Notes: generated from the letters alone by a model not told the origin. A stretch of DNA of 64,000 bases from Spirochaetia bacterium (GCA_900767955.1 CAAGBC010000037.1:62001-126000); one strand, 5' to 3'. Numbered from the stretch's first letter, positions 1-9,877 are shown. Translations and numbers: made by a program.

Positions 1-650
1 CGAATATAGGACATTGATAAAGGAACATCTTCGCTTCCATTACCAGTAACTAACCCTAAATCCCTTGTATTTTGAATTCTTGTTGATATAGAACAGTTGG
101 AATTGTAAATTGGCATTACAATACTTGAAAATGTTCCAACTTGAATGATTTTTCCAACTAATCCTAATTCACCTTTTTGATAAGCAATAACAGGCATATT
201 CTTTTTAATTCCACTAGAACTACCTTTATTTATTGTTAAATAAGAATTTAAGTTATCAGTTTCTCTACCAATAATTTGAGCTGGATAATTTTTTTCCTCT
301 AAGGAAGTTGCAAATCCAAGTTGCTCTTTTAATCTATCATTTTCTTTTTTTATATCAACATTAGATCGACGCATTTGTTCATATTTTTCAAGTTTTATAG
401 TAAGTTCGTCATAATCTTTTTTTAAGCGACTTAATTCTTTTACAGCACCAAAAGTATTAGAAACACCTGTTGCAACAGATTCTATTCCTCTTTGTGCTGT
501 TGAAAGAATTGAGAACCCAACAGTTTTTAAACTTATAATAAAACTTCCTGAACTGAATGCAAGACTTACTCCTGATGTTATAATTAAAATCAGAAGTAAG
601 AATTCTGGGAATTTAAATCTAAATGAAAATTTATTACTCTTTTTTAACAT
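1..650 (-). CDS. mreC: Rod shape-determining protein MreC (partial, C-terminus off the window)
   Basis: MreC is the periplasmic scaffold that links cytoplasmic MreB filaments to the peptidoglycan elongation machinery. About 216 residues are visible. They show a short basic N-terminus, one membrane segment at about residues 13-38, a coiled coil at about 70-115 rich in K, E and L, and then the start of the beta-rich MreC domain (IIGRETDNLNSYLTINKGS, then the G-x-VGKIIQVG strand). The start is the ATG at 650, two bases after the mreB stop codon, so the two genes are certainly co-transcribed. The reading frame is open to the window edge. Identity is supported by the domain order and by the classical mreB-mreC adjacency. 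Confidence 0.93.
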   Translation of the reverse strand, partial: MLKKSNKFSFRFKFPEFLLLILIITSGVSLAFSSGSFIISLKTVGFSILSTAQRGIESVATGVSNTFGAVKELSRLKKDYDELTIKLEKYEQMRRSNVDIKKENDRLKEQLGFATSLEEKNYPAQIIGRETDNLNSYLTINKGSSSGIKKNMPVIAYQKGELGLVGKIIQVGTFSSIVMPIYNSNCSISTRIQNTRDLGLVTGNGSEDVPLSMSYI

Positions 651-652
651 AT

Positions 653-1690
653 TTATGAGTTAATGCTATCGTAAATTGAACGTTCTGAAGACATATCTTT
701 AAATACTTCAAATGCGTCCCCTGCTCCTAATGCAACACATTCAAGTGGATTTTCTACAAGGATAACAGGAACATTTGTTTCTTTTGAAATAAGTTTAGGA
801 AGCCCTTTTAGCATTGAACCTCCACCTGTCATAACAATTCCACGATCAATAATATCTGCAGCCAACTCAGGAGGTGTTTGGCCAATAGAATTTTTAATTT
901 CTTCTACAATTTTAGTAACAGGATCTTTTAATGCTTCTCTTACTTCTACACTGTCAATTTCAAGTCTTCTTGGAAGTCCTGTAATTGCATCAGTTCCTTT
1001 TAATTCCATCTTTTCAATTGTTTTATCAGGAGCTGCATTTCCAATATTTATCTTAAGTCTTTCTGCTGCTTGATGTCCGATAATCAAGTTGTGAACACTT
1101 CTAACATGTTTTACAATAGCTTCATCGAATTTATCTCCACCAATGCGGATTGAACTTGTATTTACCATTCCTCCAAGAGAAATTACAGAAACTTCAGTAG
1201 TTCCACCACCAATATCACAAATCATATGACCTGCAGGTTCGTTAATAGGAATTTTTGCACCAATTGCAGCAGCTAAAGATTCTTCAATAACTTCTACTTC
1301 TTTTGCACCAGCTTTTAATGCAGCTTCAATAACTGCTCTTCGTTCTACATCTGTAATACAAGATGGAATTCCAATTTTCATTCTGATAGATTTAAAAATC
1401 TGATGTCTTGGAATAATTTTTGAAAGAAAGTATTTAATCATTCTTTCTGTACTATCAATATCAGCAATAACACCATCAGCTAATGGTCTAATTGCAATAA
1501 TATTGCTTGGAGTTTTTTCAAGCATGTTTTTTGCTTCTGCTCCAACAGCAACAATTCGTCTTGTTCCTTTTTCTACTGCTACAACAGATGGTTCTTCAAT
1601 AACAATTCCTTTTCCTCTTACATAAATAAGAGTATTACATGTTCCAAGATCAATACCAATGTCTGTTGAAAGTTTGTCAAAAATACCCAT
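653..1690 (-). CDS. mreB: Rod shape-determining protein MreB
   Basis: MreB is an actin-like ATPase that polymerises under the inner membrane and directs lateral cell-wall synthesis. The protein (about 345 residues) has phosphate-1 motif DIGIDLGTCNTLIYV near the N-terminus, phosphate-2 CDIGGGTTEVSVISLGG in the middle and the adenosine motif IVMTGGGSMLKGLPK near the C-terminus. I place the start at 1690 (MGIFDKLSTDIG) rather than at the ATG five codons upstream, because a strong GGGGGA ribosome site lies just before it and overlaps the upstream ATG. It follows a TPR membrane protein and precedes mreC by two bases. Nothing is missing from the family pattern. Confidence 0.97.
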   Translation of the reverse strand: MGIFDKLSTDIGIDLGTCNTLIYVRGKGIVIEEPSVVAVEKGTRRIVAVGAEAKNMLEKTPSNIIAIRPLADGVIADIDSTERMIKYFLSKIIPRHQIFKSIRMKIGIPSCITDVERRAVIEAALKAGAKEVEVIEESLAAAIGAKIPINEPAGHMICDIGGGTTEVSVISLGGMVNTSSIRIGGDKFDEAIVKHVRSVHNLIIGHQAAERLKINIGNAAPDKTIEKMELKGTDAITGLPRRLEIDSVEVREALKDPVTKIVEEIKNSIGQTPPELAADIIDRGIVMTGGGSMLKGLPKLISKETNVPVILVENPLECVALGAGDAFEVFKDMSSERSIYDSINS

Positions 1691-1714
1691 ATATAATTCC
1701 CCCAAAATTTTTTG

Positions 1715-2668
1715 CTATTTATAATCAGAAATTTTTGCTAAAGCACCTGCATGATTTACTTGCAATTTTAATGCTTTGCGCCATTCTGATCGAGCTTTTA
1801 CTAAATCACCTTGTTTTTCATATATTACACCAAGGCCATAGTATGCGTCAGCAAAATTTTTATTTTTTTGTAAGATTAATTCAAATTCTGATTTTGCATC
1901 ACTATATTCTTGTGAATCTATGTAAATATTTGCTAAAAGGTTTCTACTTTTTATAATTAATTCATCATTTTCACTATTTTGAATAATTCTGAATAAATAT
2001 TGTTTTGCTGCTGATGGTTGTTGTATTTTGTAATACTGTTCAGCAATAGAAAGTAACAATGTATCTGATTCTCGAATTAATAATGCTTCTGTAAAAGCAG
2101 ATATGCTTTCCATTGTTTGACCTAAAGCTGCATAACTTAATCCTAAATATTCAGGTATATCATCAGCTTTGTAACCATGTTTTCTTGCAGACACTAAATA
2201 TTTTACAGCTAAATCAGCATAGTAATAAGAAGTAATTGTATTTTTATAAAAATAAGCTTTTCCTAACATATATTCCAATTGTGGAATCAGGGAATGTTTA
2301 GCATTTAACAGTGCGTTTCTCATATTATTAATAGCTTCATCTAAATAAGATTGAGACAATGCTGTATCAATTTGAGAAACAGCAAGATAGAACGCTGAAT
2401 ATCCGTGATATGTTAAAGCTGTATTATTGAATGGATTTTCTATAAGAATGTCGTTACTTAAATTGTAGACTGATTCATAGTCATAAGCATTCCAGTGTTT
2501 TTGTAAATCTGTAATTGAAGCTTTATGTTCTGAATTTTTTATTACAAAATTAAATACTAGAATGGACAATAAAACAATGAATACAATAACCCCTGATATA
2601 ATTATAAGTCGTGGGATTATCTTACTTTTTTTTCTTGCTATTTTCTCATTGTTTATTATTTGATTCAT
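1715..2668 (-). CDS. Membrane-anchored TPR protein upstream of mreB
   Basis: The product (317 residues) has a basic N-terminus, one hydrophobic segment at about residues 18-42 and then TPR repeats through to the end, clearest in the last part (ANIYIDSQEYSDAKSEFELI and YYGLGVIYEKQGDLVKARSE). It is therefore probably a bitopic inner-membrane protein with its repeat domain in the periplasm. Its place directly upstream of mreB-mreC, in the same direction with a 24-base gap, suggests a role in cell envelope or cell-shape assembly. This is inferred from position; the sequence shows no enzymatic motif. Treponemes carry a TPR protein at this locus, as I recall. Confidence 0.75.
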   Translation of the reverse strand: MNQIINNEKIARKKSKIIPRLIIISGVIVFIVLLSILVFNFVIKNSEHKASITDLQKHWNAYDYESVYNLSNDILIENPFNNTALTYHGYSAFYLAVSQIDTALSQSYLDEAINNMRNALLNAKHSLIPQLEYMLGKAYFYKNTITSYYYADLAVKYLVSARKHGYKADDIPEYLGLSYAALGQTMESISAFTEALLIRESDTLLLSIAEQYYKIQQPSAAKQYLFRIIQNSENDELIIKSRNLLANIYIDSQEYSDAKSEFELILQKNKNFADAYYGLGVIYEKQGDLVKARSEWRKALKLQVNHAGALAKISDYK

Positions 2669-2691
2669 TTTTCCACTTTTTATAAAAAAAA

Positions 2692-3079
2692 CAGACGGGA
2701 TAGTAAGCCAGGTTCTGTTTGTATCAGAGATACAATAACCATCTATCTAAACTAAAAGTCACCTTCTAGCTTTAGCGATTTACCCGAAGTCATTAGCTGG
2801 AAACCTAAACTTCTGCTCAATCTTGCTCCAAATGAGGTTTACACAGCCATAAATGTCACCATTTATGCGGTAGGCTCTTACCCCACCATTTCACCCTTAC
2901 ATATTAAATATGCGGTTTATTTTCTGTTGCACTATCTGTCAGTTTGTGGGCTTTGTATTTTTACTACAGCTACCACAATCTGCCTGGTTATTACCCAGCA
3001 TTTTTTCCAGAGGAGCCTGGACTTTCCTCATAACTACTACTTATCATTAAGTAGTAGTTCCGCGATTATATCCCGTCTG
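2692..3079 (-). ncRNA. rnpB: RNase P RNA (bacterial type A-like)
   Basis: This is the catalytic RNA that removes 5' leaders from tRNA precursors. Read on the minus strand it begins CAGACGGGATATAATCGCGG, has the conserved GAGGAAAGTCC block, then the CAGAAAATA and AAGGGTGAAA boxes followed by GGTAAGAGCCTACCGC, and it closes with GAACCTGGCTTACTATCCCGTCTG. The two ends pair as the P1 helix (CAGACGGGATA with TATCCCGTCTG). The RNA lies only 8 bases after the stop of the zinc-ribbon protein gene and before the TPR gene, so it may be processed from an operon transcript. I saw no separate promoter. Confidence 0.95.
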
Positions 3080-3087
3080 GTTATAAA

Positions 3088-3984
3088 CTAATTATCTGAA
3101 TCATCATCAGAATCATCATCGTCAGATAAATCATCTGCTGAATCTTCGTTATCATTTAATTCTAATTCTTCGTCTTCGTCTGAATCTCCGAAGTCTTCAT
3201 CAAAATCATCATCATCTAAATCTGCAAGGCTACCTGCATCATCAATGCTGAAATAACTTTCTTGTGAATTTTCATCTGCTTCTTCGTAGTATAGAATACG
3301 GCTACAGTATGGGCAGAATAAGATATTTTCTCCCTCGCGAACTTCGTTTGCATACTGTCCAGGAAGAATCATGTGACAACCTGTACAAACTCCATTTTTT
3401 ACTGCAACTATACCATCAGAGTTTCTCTGAATAATACGTTCAAATTTGAATAAGATTTCTTGATCAAGTCCAGGAATAATTTCTGTTTCCTGTTGTTTTA
3501 GGTCATCAAGTTCATTTTTGTAAGAGTTAAGTTCTTCATCAAGAGATGCTTTACTATTTTTTAATTCATCATCTTGAGATTCAATCATAGCTTCTGTTGA
3601 TTTTAAGATATCATTCAATTCTGCAAGATTTTTTTCTTGTTTCTGAAGTTCTTTTCTTACATCAGCTTCTTTTGCAGATGCTTCAGAAATCTGTTTTTCA
3701 AGAGCTTCATATTCGCGGTGTGTAGTAATATTATCCATATTCTTTTCACCTGCTTCTCTTGTTTTTACAGTTTCTTCTAATTCTATGCGAAGAGAATAAA
3801 CTTTTTCTTTTATTTCTTCGTATTCTTTATTTTTTTCTATAAATTCCTTACGCATTCTTGCAAGAAGTTCATCTTGAGAACCTAAACGCTTTGGAGCTTC
3901 TTCTATTTTTGATTCTAATTCATATTTTCTAACTAAAATCGCCTGAAGACTTTTTAATTTTTCAAAAATATCTAACATTCCCAT
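3088..3984 (-). CDS. Coiled-coil C4-type zinc-ribbon protein (DUF164 family)
   Basis: The protein (298 residues) has a long helical hairpin, about residues 5-165, rich in E, K and L, followed by a zinc ribbon with two CxxC pairs (GVCTGCHMILP at about 196-206 and FCPYCSRILYY near 222-232). The C-terminal 65 residues are almost entirely D, E and S. The family (C4-type zinc ribbon, DUF164, related to chlamydial CdsZ) is thought to bind nucleic acid or act as an adaptor; its function here is not known. It lies directly after rpoD in the same direction, in the position I recall for a conserved hypothetical in treponemes. The acidic tail is longer than I would expect for the family. Confidence 0.85.
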   Translation of the reverse strand: MGMLDIFEKLKSLQAILVRKYELESKIEEAPKRLGSQDELLARMRKEFIEKNKEYEEIKEKVYSLRIELEETVKTREAGEKNMDNITTHREYEALEKQISEASAKEADVRKELQKQEKNLAELNDILKSTEAMIESQDDELKNSKASLDEELNSYKNELDDLKQQETEIIPGLDQEILFKFERIIQRNSDGIVAVKNGVCTGCHMILPGQYANEVREGENILFCPYCSRILYYEEADENSQESYFSIDDAGSLADLDDDDFDEDFGDSDEDEELELNDNEDSADDLSDDDDSDDDSDN

Positions 3985-4099
3985 AGTAAATTTCCTTATG
4001 TATCAGATGTATCTATAAACTATATAACAAATAAGTATTTGTGTCTATAATTCAATTTATCAAAAATATGCACTACTTAAATGCATACTTTTGACAATT

Positions 4100-5893
4100 T
4101 TAAATCTCAACAAAATCTCTAAGACCATTAGCACGTTTAGGGTGTCTTAATCTTCTTAAAGCTTTGGCTTCAATCTGACGGATTCTTTCTCTTGTAACAT
4201 TAAAATATAATCCAACTTCTTCAAGTGTTAAAGAATATCCATCATCAAGACCAAAACGCATTTTTAAGACTTCCTGTTCTCTTGGAGGAAGTGTTCCCAA
4301 TACAGAACGAAGTTGTTCTTGCAATAATGTATATGCAGTTTGTGTTGCTGGATTTTCAACTTCTTTGTCTTCGATAAAATCTCCGAGTAAAGAATCTTCT
4401 TCTTCACCGATTGGAGTTTCAAGTGAAATAGGTTCTCTTGCAACATTTTTAACTTGTTTTACTCTAGTTAAAGGCCAACCTAACTGCTGTGCAATTTCTT
4501 CGTCAGTTGGTTCACGACCTAATTTTTGCATTAATTGTCTTGATTCACGAACAACTTTATTAATTTGTTCAATCATATGAACAGGAACACGAATAGTTCT
4601 TGCTTGGTCAGAAATACTTCTTGTAATTGCTTGTCTAATCCACCATGTTGCATATGTTGAAAATTTAAAGCCTTTACGATATTCGAATTTTTCAACAGCT
4701 TTTATTAAGCCAATATTTCCTTCTTGCACAAGATCAAAGAACTGAAGCCCTCTGTTTGTATATTTTTTAGCAATAGAAACAACTAATCGTAAGTTAGCAT
4801 TGATGAGTCTGTTTTTTCCCTGCTCCATCATTTTGCTACCGCGTTCAATTTCTTTTGCTTTTTCAAGAATTTCATCTATTGTATTTTCAAATTCATACTC
4901 AAGTTTGCGTAATTTTCTGTCTATTTTCTGAATTTGAGTATAAATGTCGCGAATGTCATCTGTTGTCATGTTTAATTCAGCTTCGATTTTTCCAGCTTCA
5001 GAACGAATAGAAATTCTTCTTCCTAAGCTTCTTAATTCAGCAGGAGTAGAAATGCGAAGTTCTTTCATCTTTTTTTCTTGCTTTTGATGATATTCGCTAA
5101 TTTTATATGTTGCATCTCTGAATTTTTGATTAAATTTATCAAGTTCTTCTGTTTGTATGTCAATTTTTTGCAATTGAGGTTGTATTTTTGCACGAAGAGC
5201 TACTAATTGTGGGTCATCAAAAATTCTACTAGTTTGATCAGTTTCAAAAATTTGCTTTTTTAACGCCATGTACTGTTTCATTTCTGATAAAACAGGTTTT
5301 ATGTATTCACTATAACAACTTTTCAATCGACGCTTTTCAGCCATTTCTTCGTTAATTTCTTTACGAGGTCTTCCAGGTTCATGTATGTCGATTCTTGTAA
5401 AAGCTTTTTGAGCAACAGCAAAAAATTCTGGAATCATTATTCCTGAATTAAGAATAACATCTTTTATGATGTTTTTTCCGTCTTCCATTTTTTTTGAAAG
5501 AATAACTTCTTGCTCAGCTGTTAATAGATTTTCTTTTCCGATTTCTCTTAGATATAATCTAATAGGATCATCAACGCTAGATTCTTTGTCACCATTTACA
5601 AGTTTTGAGCGAGATGAATTTTTATCATCTTCATCATCTGTTGGAACATCTTCATCTTGAATTAAAGAATCATCGTCATCATCATCAATATCAACATCGT
5701 CATCTTCATCATCTAGACCTGATTCTACAACTTGAATTTTATTGACGTGTAATATTTGTAACGCCTTTTCCATTTCTGGTGAATTAACAAAATCTTGGCC
5801 TACAAGGACACTGATTTCATCCCATGTAATAATTGATTTATCTTTTGCATATTCAAGAATTTTTGAAATTGCAGGGTTTTGTTCCTGATCCAT
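4100..5893 (-). CDS. rpoD: RNA polymerase primary sigma factor RpoD (sigma-70)
   Basis: This is the housekeeping sigma factor. The protein (597 residues) has region 1.1 at the N-terminus, a very acidic linker of D and E around residues 60-95, region 1.2 (DDPIRLYLREIGKENLLTAE), a non-conserved region, then region 2 (NLRLVVSIAKKYTNRGLQFF and YATWWIRQAITRSI), region 3 and region 4 (GYSLTLEEVGLYFNVTRERI, an HTH for the -35 box). Promoters elsewhere in the window that match TTGACA-N17-TATAAT fit this sigma factor. It sits between dnaG and the zinc-ribbon gene, forming the macromolecular synthesis cluster. No anomaly is seen. Confidence 0.97.
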   Translation of the reverse strand: MDQEQNPAISKILEYAKDKSIITWDEISVLVGQDFVNSPEMEKALQILHVNKIQVVESGLDDEDDDVDIDDDDDDSLIQDEDVPTDDEDDKNSSRSKLVNGDKESSVDDPIRLYLREIGKENLLTAEQEVILSKKMEDGKNIIKDVILNSGIMIPEFFAVAQKAFTRIDIHEPGRPRKEINEEMAEKRRLKSCYSEYIKPVLSEMKQYMALKKQIFETDQTSRIFDDPQLVALRAKIQPQLQKIDIQTEELDKFNQKFRDATYKISEYHQKQEKKMKELRISTPAELRSLGRRISIRSEAGKIEAELNMTTDDIRDIYTQIQKIDRKLRKLEYEFENTIDEILEKAKEIERGSKMMEQGKNRLINANLRLVVSIAKKYTNRGLQFFDLVQEGNIGLIKAVEKFEYRKGFKFSTYATWWIRQAITRSISDQARTIRVPVHMIEQINKVVRESRQLMQKLGREPTDEEIAQQLGWPLTRVKQVKNVAREPISLETPIGEEEDSLLGDFIEDKEVENPATQTAYTLLQEQLRSVLGTLPPREQEVLKMRFGLDDGYSLTLEEVGLYFNVTRERIRQIEAKALRRLRHPKRANGLRDFVEI

Positions 5894-5916
5894 TATTCAC
5901 ACACCTTTTATACTTA

Positions 5917-7698
5917 TTAATGCATGAGCTTTCTGTCAAGTTCCATTTTTTCTTCAAGAAGTTTTTCTAATTCCCTTTGGTCATGAGAAGTATTTACATT
6001 GAACTTTCTGATTCGAGACATTATATCATCTCTTTTTCGTTCAAGATTTCTTCTCTTTAACATTTGTATAGAATCTTGAATGGCATCTTCGTTGTTTTCT
6101 TTAAATTCTCCTAACGAAATAACTTTAGTTATTAAATTCGTTAATTCTGGCTCATTGCAATGATTCAATATGCTTGTTAATGACAAAGTTTCATTCTTAA
6201 AACATTCTTCAAGAATATTAAAAAGTTGTGATGCTGAAAGGTTTTCAAATTCGTATTCTAAAAGCTCTGTACGTACTGCTTTGTATTTGTCTAGATTGGC
6301 TATTATTACCAAGATACTTCTGAGTTCAGCATCTATTTTTAATTCTTTGTGCTGATTACTCTGTAATGGTTGCCGGCTATTTAAACGTTCACGGGCTTGA
6401 TTACGATTTCTAAAATCTCTCTTTACAGCCTCCGGCTTTAAATTGAATGCTTGACATAGTTGTTCAAGACATGATTCTTTTTGAATGTCAGACTGTAAAG
6501 CATCTACATAGGAAAAATAAACAAGAGAAGCTTTAGTTTTTCCCTCTGGAGTATCAATAGGAAACTCTGCCCCTAGTCTAGACAATAAAAAGTCGCTATC
6601 CAATATAGCATTGGAAACTTGATTTGTCAATACTTGAGCACCTAATTTTTGCATTATTTCAGCAGGATCTTTTCCACCTGTAAGTTGAATTATTCTTACT
6701 GTTATATTTTCTTTTCGAAGCATTAAGATTGCTCTCATTGTTGCCTTTTGCCCTGCTCCGTCAGAATCAAAGGATAGTAATACTTCTTCAACAAATGGGC
6801 GAATGATTTTTATTTGCATTTCAGTAAGTGCTGTTCCTAATGGTGCAACTGCATATTCTATTCCACATTGATGATAGGCTATACAATCCATATACCCTTC
6901 GCAAAAGATTACTTTTTTAGCTTCTCGTATTGCTTTTTTTGCAAAATTAAAGGCATATAAAGTTTCACCTTTTTTATATTGAATTAAGTCCCCTGAATTT
7001 AAATATTTTGGGCTGTTTGGATCATTTGATAATTGTCTTCCGCCTAATGCAACAACTTGTCCTCTTCTATTAAAAATAGGAAACATTAATCTATTGGAAA
7101 AAAAAGCTACATCTGAATATTTTTTACTAAAAAGTCCTGAATTAAGTAAAAATTCGTTGCTAAAATTCTTTTTTAAGAGAAAATTCTTTAACCATTTTCT
7201 ATCAACAGGAGCAAAACCTAGTTTGAATTTTTTTATAGTATCGAGTGAAATTCCTCTTGAAGTAATATATTCAAGTGCAGATTTTCCTTGTGGAGTTTCT
7301 AACAAAAAATAATGGAACATAGATGCTGTTCTTTCATATAATTCTGTGTATTGCTCAATAATTTTTAATTGGGGATTTTCTTTTTCGGGTGTACCATTTG
7401 TATATTTTATTTCAATACCAGTTCTTTTGGCTAATGTTGCTATTGCATCAGAATACGAAACTTTTTCTTGTTCCATAATAAATTTTATTACATCGCCACC
7501 AGCATGACAACCAAAACAGTAATAAAATTTTTTATCAGGTTCCACATGAAATGAAGCTGTTTTTTCATTATGAAAAGGACAACATCCCCACCAATCAGAA
7601 CCCCTTCGTTCTAATTTTGTATATTCTCCGATGATTGATACTATATCAGCACTATTTTGTACTGCGTTAATTGTTTCTTGAGAAATAAAAGTTGCCAT
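5917..7698 (-). CDS. dnaG: DNA primase DnaG
   Basis: DnaG makes RNA primers for replication. The protein (593 residues) starts with the CHC2 zinc-binding domain (CPFHNEKTASFHVEP and YYCFGCHAGGD), then the RNA polymerase core with DTIKKFKLGFAP, and the TOPRIM fold with VIFCEGYMDCIAYHQ and the metal-binding LLSFDSDGAG. The C-terminal third is the poorly conserved DnaB-interacting domain. The start codon at 7698 directly abuts the stop of mltG, and the gene is 23 bases before rpoD. Length is normal for the family. Confidence 0.97.
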   Translation of the reverse strand: MATFISQETINAVQNSADIVSIIGEYTKLERRGSDWWGCCPFHNEKTASFHVEPDKKFYYCFGCHAGGDVIKFIMEQEKVSYSDAIATLAKRTGIEIKYTNGTPEKENPQLKIIEQYTELYERTASMFHYFLLETPQGKSALEYITSRGISLDTIKKFKLGFAPVDRKWLKNFLLKKNFSNEFLLNSGLFSKKYSDVAFFSNRLMFPIFNRRGQVVALGGRQLSNDPNSPKYLNSGDLIQYKKGETLYAFNFAKKAIREAKKVIFCEGYMDCIAYHQCGIEYAVAPLGTALTEMQIKIIRPFVEEVLLSFDSDGAGQKATMRAILMLRKENITVRIIQLTGGKDPAEIMQKLGAQVLTNQVSNAILDSDFLLSRLGAEFPIDTPEGKTKASLVYFSYVDALQSDIQKESCLEQLCQAFNLKPEAVKRDFRNRNQARERLNSRQPLQSNQHKELKIDAELRSILVIIANLDKYKAVRTELLEYEFENLSASQLFNILEECFKNETLSLTSILNHCNEPELTNLITKVISLGEFKENNEDAIQDSIQMLKRRNLERKRDDIMSRIRKFNVNTSHDQRELEKLLEEKMELDRKLMH

Positions 7699-8748
7699 TT
7701 ATTTTGTTTTCTTTGTGTTATAAATATATCCCTCATTTACATGAGTAGAAAAGTTTTCTGTAAACACATGCTTTCCTGTTGCATTGTCTACTAATCTAAA
7801 GAAGTAATATTTTGTTTTTGCAGGATTTGCAGCTGCGTCTAATGCTGTTTTTCCAGGATTTGAAATTGGTCCTGGAGGTAATCCTGCCCATTTATATGTG
7901 TTGTATGGACTATCGATACTTAAATCCTTATATGTTATTACATCAGGATGAGGACGCCCTTCAATTTCTGTTATGATATATTCAATTGTGGCACAGGAAT
8001 ACAAACCAATGTTGTGTCTTAATCTGTTAGAAAAAACACTGGCAATTAATTTTGCTTCACTTGCAATTCTGTATTCTCGTTCAACTATTGATGCTAAAGT
8101 AACAATTTTATTTAAATTTTCAAAATTTTCTTTATCGATATTTGGAATATTTTCAATTTGCTTAAAGAAATTTTTAACCATGACTTTTATAACTTCAGAA
8201 CCTTTCATATCTGGGGTAAAATAATATGTGTCAGGGAATAAAAATCCTTCAAAAGAATCTGCGTTTATATTAAAACTTTTTAATAGTTCAGGATTTTTTG
8301 TTGCAGTAATAAAATCTTGAATATCACAAACACCAGATTTTTCTAATCTTGCAGCAATTTTAGAAATAGTTAATCCTTCTGGAATTGAAACAATAATATA
8401 TTCTTGTTTACCAGATGAAAGAACTTTATAAATATCATCTAAGGACATATCACTACTTATATTGTATACGCCACTTTTTAATGAAAAAGTTTCAGAATTT
8501 CCTGTGAAAATATTTTTTAATAAAGGATATCTTGCAAAAAGATAGAATACTGTCTTGTTTTTGATAAGTTTTTCGGCTTTTAATTTTTTAGATATACCTT
8601 TTATAGTTGTTCCAGAAGGAACTTCGATTCTTTGTGTATAAGCTTTTTCTTTTGATGTAACAGGCTTAGTATTGATAAATAAAAAAACTGTTACAAGAAT
8701 GAGAATTGATAATATTGCGGCTGAAATTATTAATATCTTCTTTTTCAT
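7699..8748 (-). CDS. mltG: Endolytic murein transglycosylase MltG (YceG-like)
   Basis: MltG cuts nascent glycan strands at the inner membrane and sets their length. The product (349 residues) has an N-terminal membrane anchor at about residues 5-26, a LysM-like subdomain, and the YceG fold. The catalytic glutamate lies in ASIVEREYRIASEAKLIASV, and the characteristic YNTYKWAGLPPGPISNPG follows near the C-terminus. It overlaps the upstream small gene by four bases (ATGA) and abuts dnaG, so translation is likely coupled. Family assignment is firm. Confidence 0.95.
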   Translation of the reverse strand: MKKKILIISAAILSILILVTVFLFINTKPVTSKEKAYTQRIEVPSGTTIKGISKKLKAEKLIKNKTVFYLFARYPLLKNIFTGNSETFSLKSGVYNISSDMSLDDIYKVLSSGKQEYIIVSIPEGLTISKIAARLEKSGVCDIQDFITATKNPELLKSFNINADSFEGFLFPDTYYFTPDMKGSEVIKVMVKNFFKQIENIPNIDKENFENLNKIVTLASIVEREYRIASEAKLIASVFSNRLRHNIGLYSCATIEYIITEIEGRPHPDVITYKDLSIDSPYNTYKWAGLPPGPISNPGKTALDAAANPAKTKYYFFRLVDNATGKHVFTENFSTHVNEGYIYNTKKTK

Positions 8749-8942
8749 GAATAAAAAATCTGAGCTTCCTCTATTGATAAATTATTGTATATTTCTCTCT
8801 CAATAGCAAGTGAAAAATCTATTAATTCTTCTGGAATTTTATCCTGATGAGTTCTAAAAATTCGCGCCAAAGTCGCAAGTTCTTTTGGAGAAAATGAATA
8901 ATTTAATGAAAGTCTTTTGATTGCATCTGTCATGTCAATCAT
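8745..8942 (-). CDS. Small conserved hypothetical protein (65 aa) in the mltG-dnaG operon
   Basis: This 65-residue product is predicted to be all helical and acidic (NYSFSPKELATLARIFR; IPEELIDFSLAIEREIYNNL). It has no cysteine, signal peptide or membrane segment. Its start overlaps the upstream metallo-hydrolase stop, and its stop overlaps the mltG start; both overlaps are ATGA. Such tight packing on both sides strongly supports real translation. I do not recognise the family, and no function can be inferred beyond its operon. Confidence 0.72.
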   Translation of the reverse strand: MIDMTDAIKRLSLNYSFSPKELATLARIFRTHQDKIPEELIDFSLAIEREIYNNLSIEEAQIFYS

Positions 8943-9877
8943 GTTTCAAACTCCTGATTTTCTATAGAAAGGTAAACTTGTAAATCAGAATGCGCAATGT
9001 ATTTTGCGTACCATCTTGCTGATTGAAGAATTGCATCCAATTTTTTATCACTATAAGTGGGTTCATGGTGAAATAAAAATATTTTTTTTACATTCCAATG
9101 AACTGCAAAGTCAATTACACTACAAAATGCAGAATGTCCCCAATTAACTTTTAAGTTTGCTTCATCAACAGTATATTGAGAATCAATTATCAAATAATCT
9201 GCATCCTTAAAAACTAAGTTATGTGATTCTGAATCATTGTAATCTTCTTGTTTTAATTCAACATCAGTTGCGTAAACAACTTTTTTTCCGTTTTCTTTGA
9301 ATGCAAAACTATAGGAAGAACCAGGATGAGCCATTTTACATATAGAAACTAATAAATTTCCTATTTTGTATTCTAGCCCTTCTTCTAGTTTGTGGAATGT
9401 TATCTTTTTTGTAAAAGAATCAAATGGAACAGGAAAATATGTAAATTGCATTTGATTTACTAAATATTCTTTTGCATTTTCAAAAGCTGAATAAATATTG
9501 ATTGTTGTTTCTGGATCGAATGCCTTATCAAAAAAAGGCAATCCTTGGATATGATCCCAATGAAAGTGTGAAAAAAACAAATTATATTCTTTGTTTTTTG
9601 GTGTATCTATAGACTTTCCATAACAACGAATACCTGTTCCTGCATCTAAAACAACTTCAGTGCCTTCAGAACTACGCAACGAAACACATGGTGTATTTCC
9701 TCCAACAGTTCCAAATTGCCAATCAGGAAGATTAGAAATGAAACGTTCTCTTGCTTCAGGTGTAACAATATCTTTTTCTGTTATGCGCTGAATAATTGCT
9801 GTGATTTTTGCTTGAATTTGTTGTGGCGTAATAGGAGTTGAAATAGAGCCCCTTACACCCCAAAAATGAACTTTCAC
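8939..9877 (-). CDS. MBL-fold metallo-hydrolase
   Basis: The protein (312 residues) carries the metallo-beta-lactamase metal-binding signature FSHFHWDHIQGLPFF (HxHxDH type) near residue 110, a downstream metal histidine in CKMAHPGSSYSFAF, the aspartate of VVYATDVE, and a C-terminal IFLFHHEPTYSDKKLD. The N-terminus MKVHFWGVRGSISTP is typical of the group that resembles phosphodiesterases or cyclic-nucleotide hydrolases. The substrate is not predictable. It overlaps neighbours by four bases on each side. An alternative reading is an RNase Z-like enzyme, but the conserved tRNA-binding exosite is not seen. Confidence 0.85.
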   Translation of the reverse strand: MKVHFWGVRGSISTPITPQQIQAKITAIIQRITEKDIVTPEARERFISNLPDWQFGTVGGNTPCVSLRSSEGTEVVLDAGTGIRCYGKSIDTPKNKEYNLFFSHFHWDHIQGLPFFDKAFDPETTINIYSAFENAKEYLVNQMQFTYFPVPFDSFTKKITFHKLEEGLEYKIGNLLVSICKMAHPGSSYSFAFKENGKKVVYATDVELKQEDYNDSESHNLVFKDADYLIIDSQYTVDEANLKVNWGHSAFCSVIDFAVHWNVKKIFLFHHEPTYSDKKLDAILQSARWYAKYIAHSDLQVYLSIENQEFET

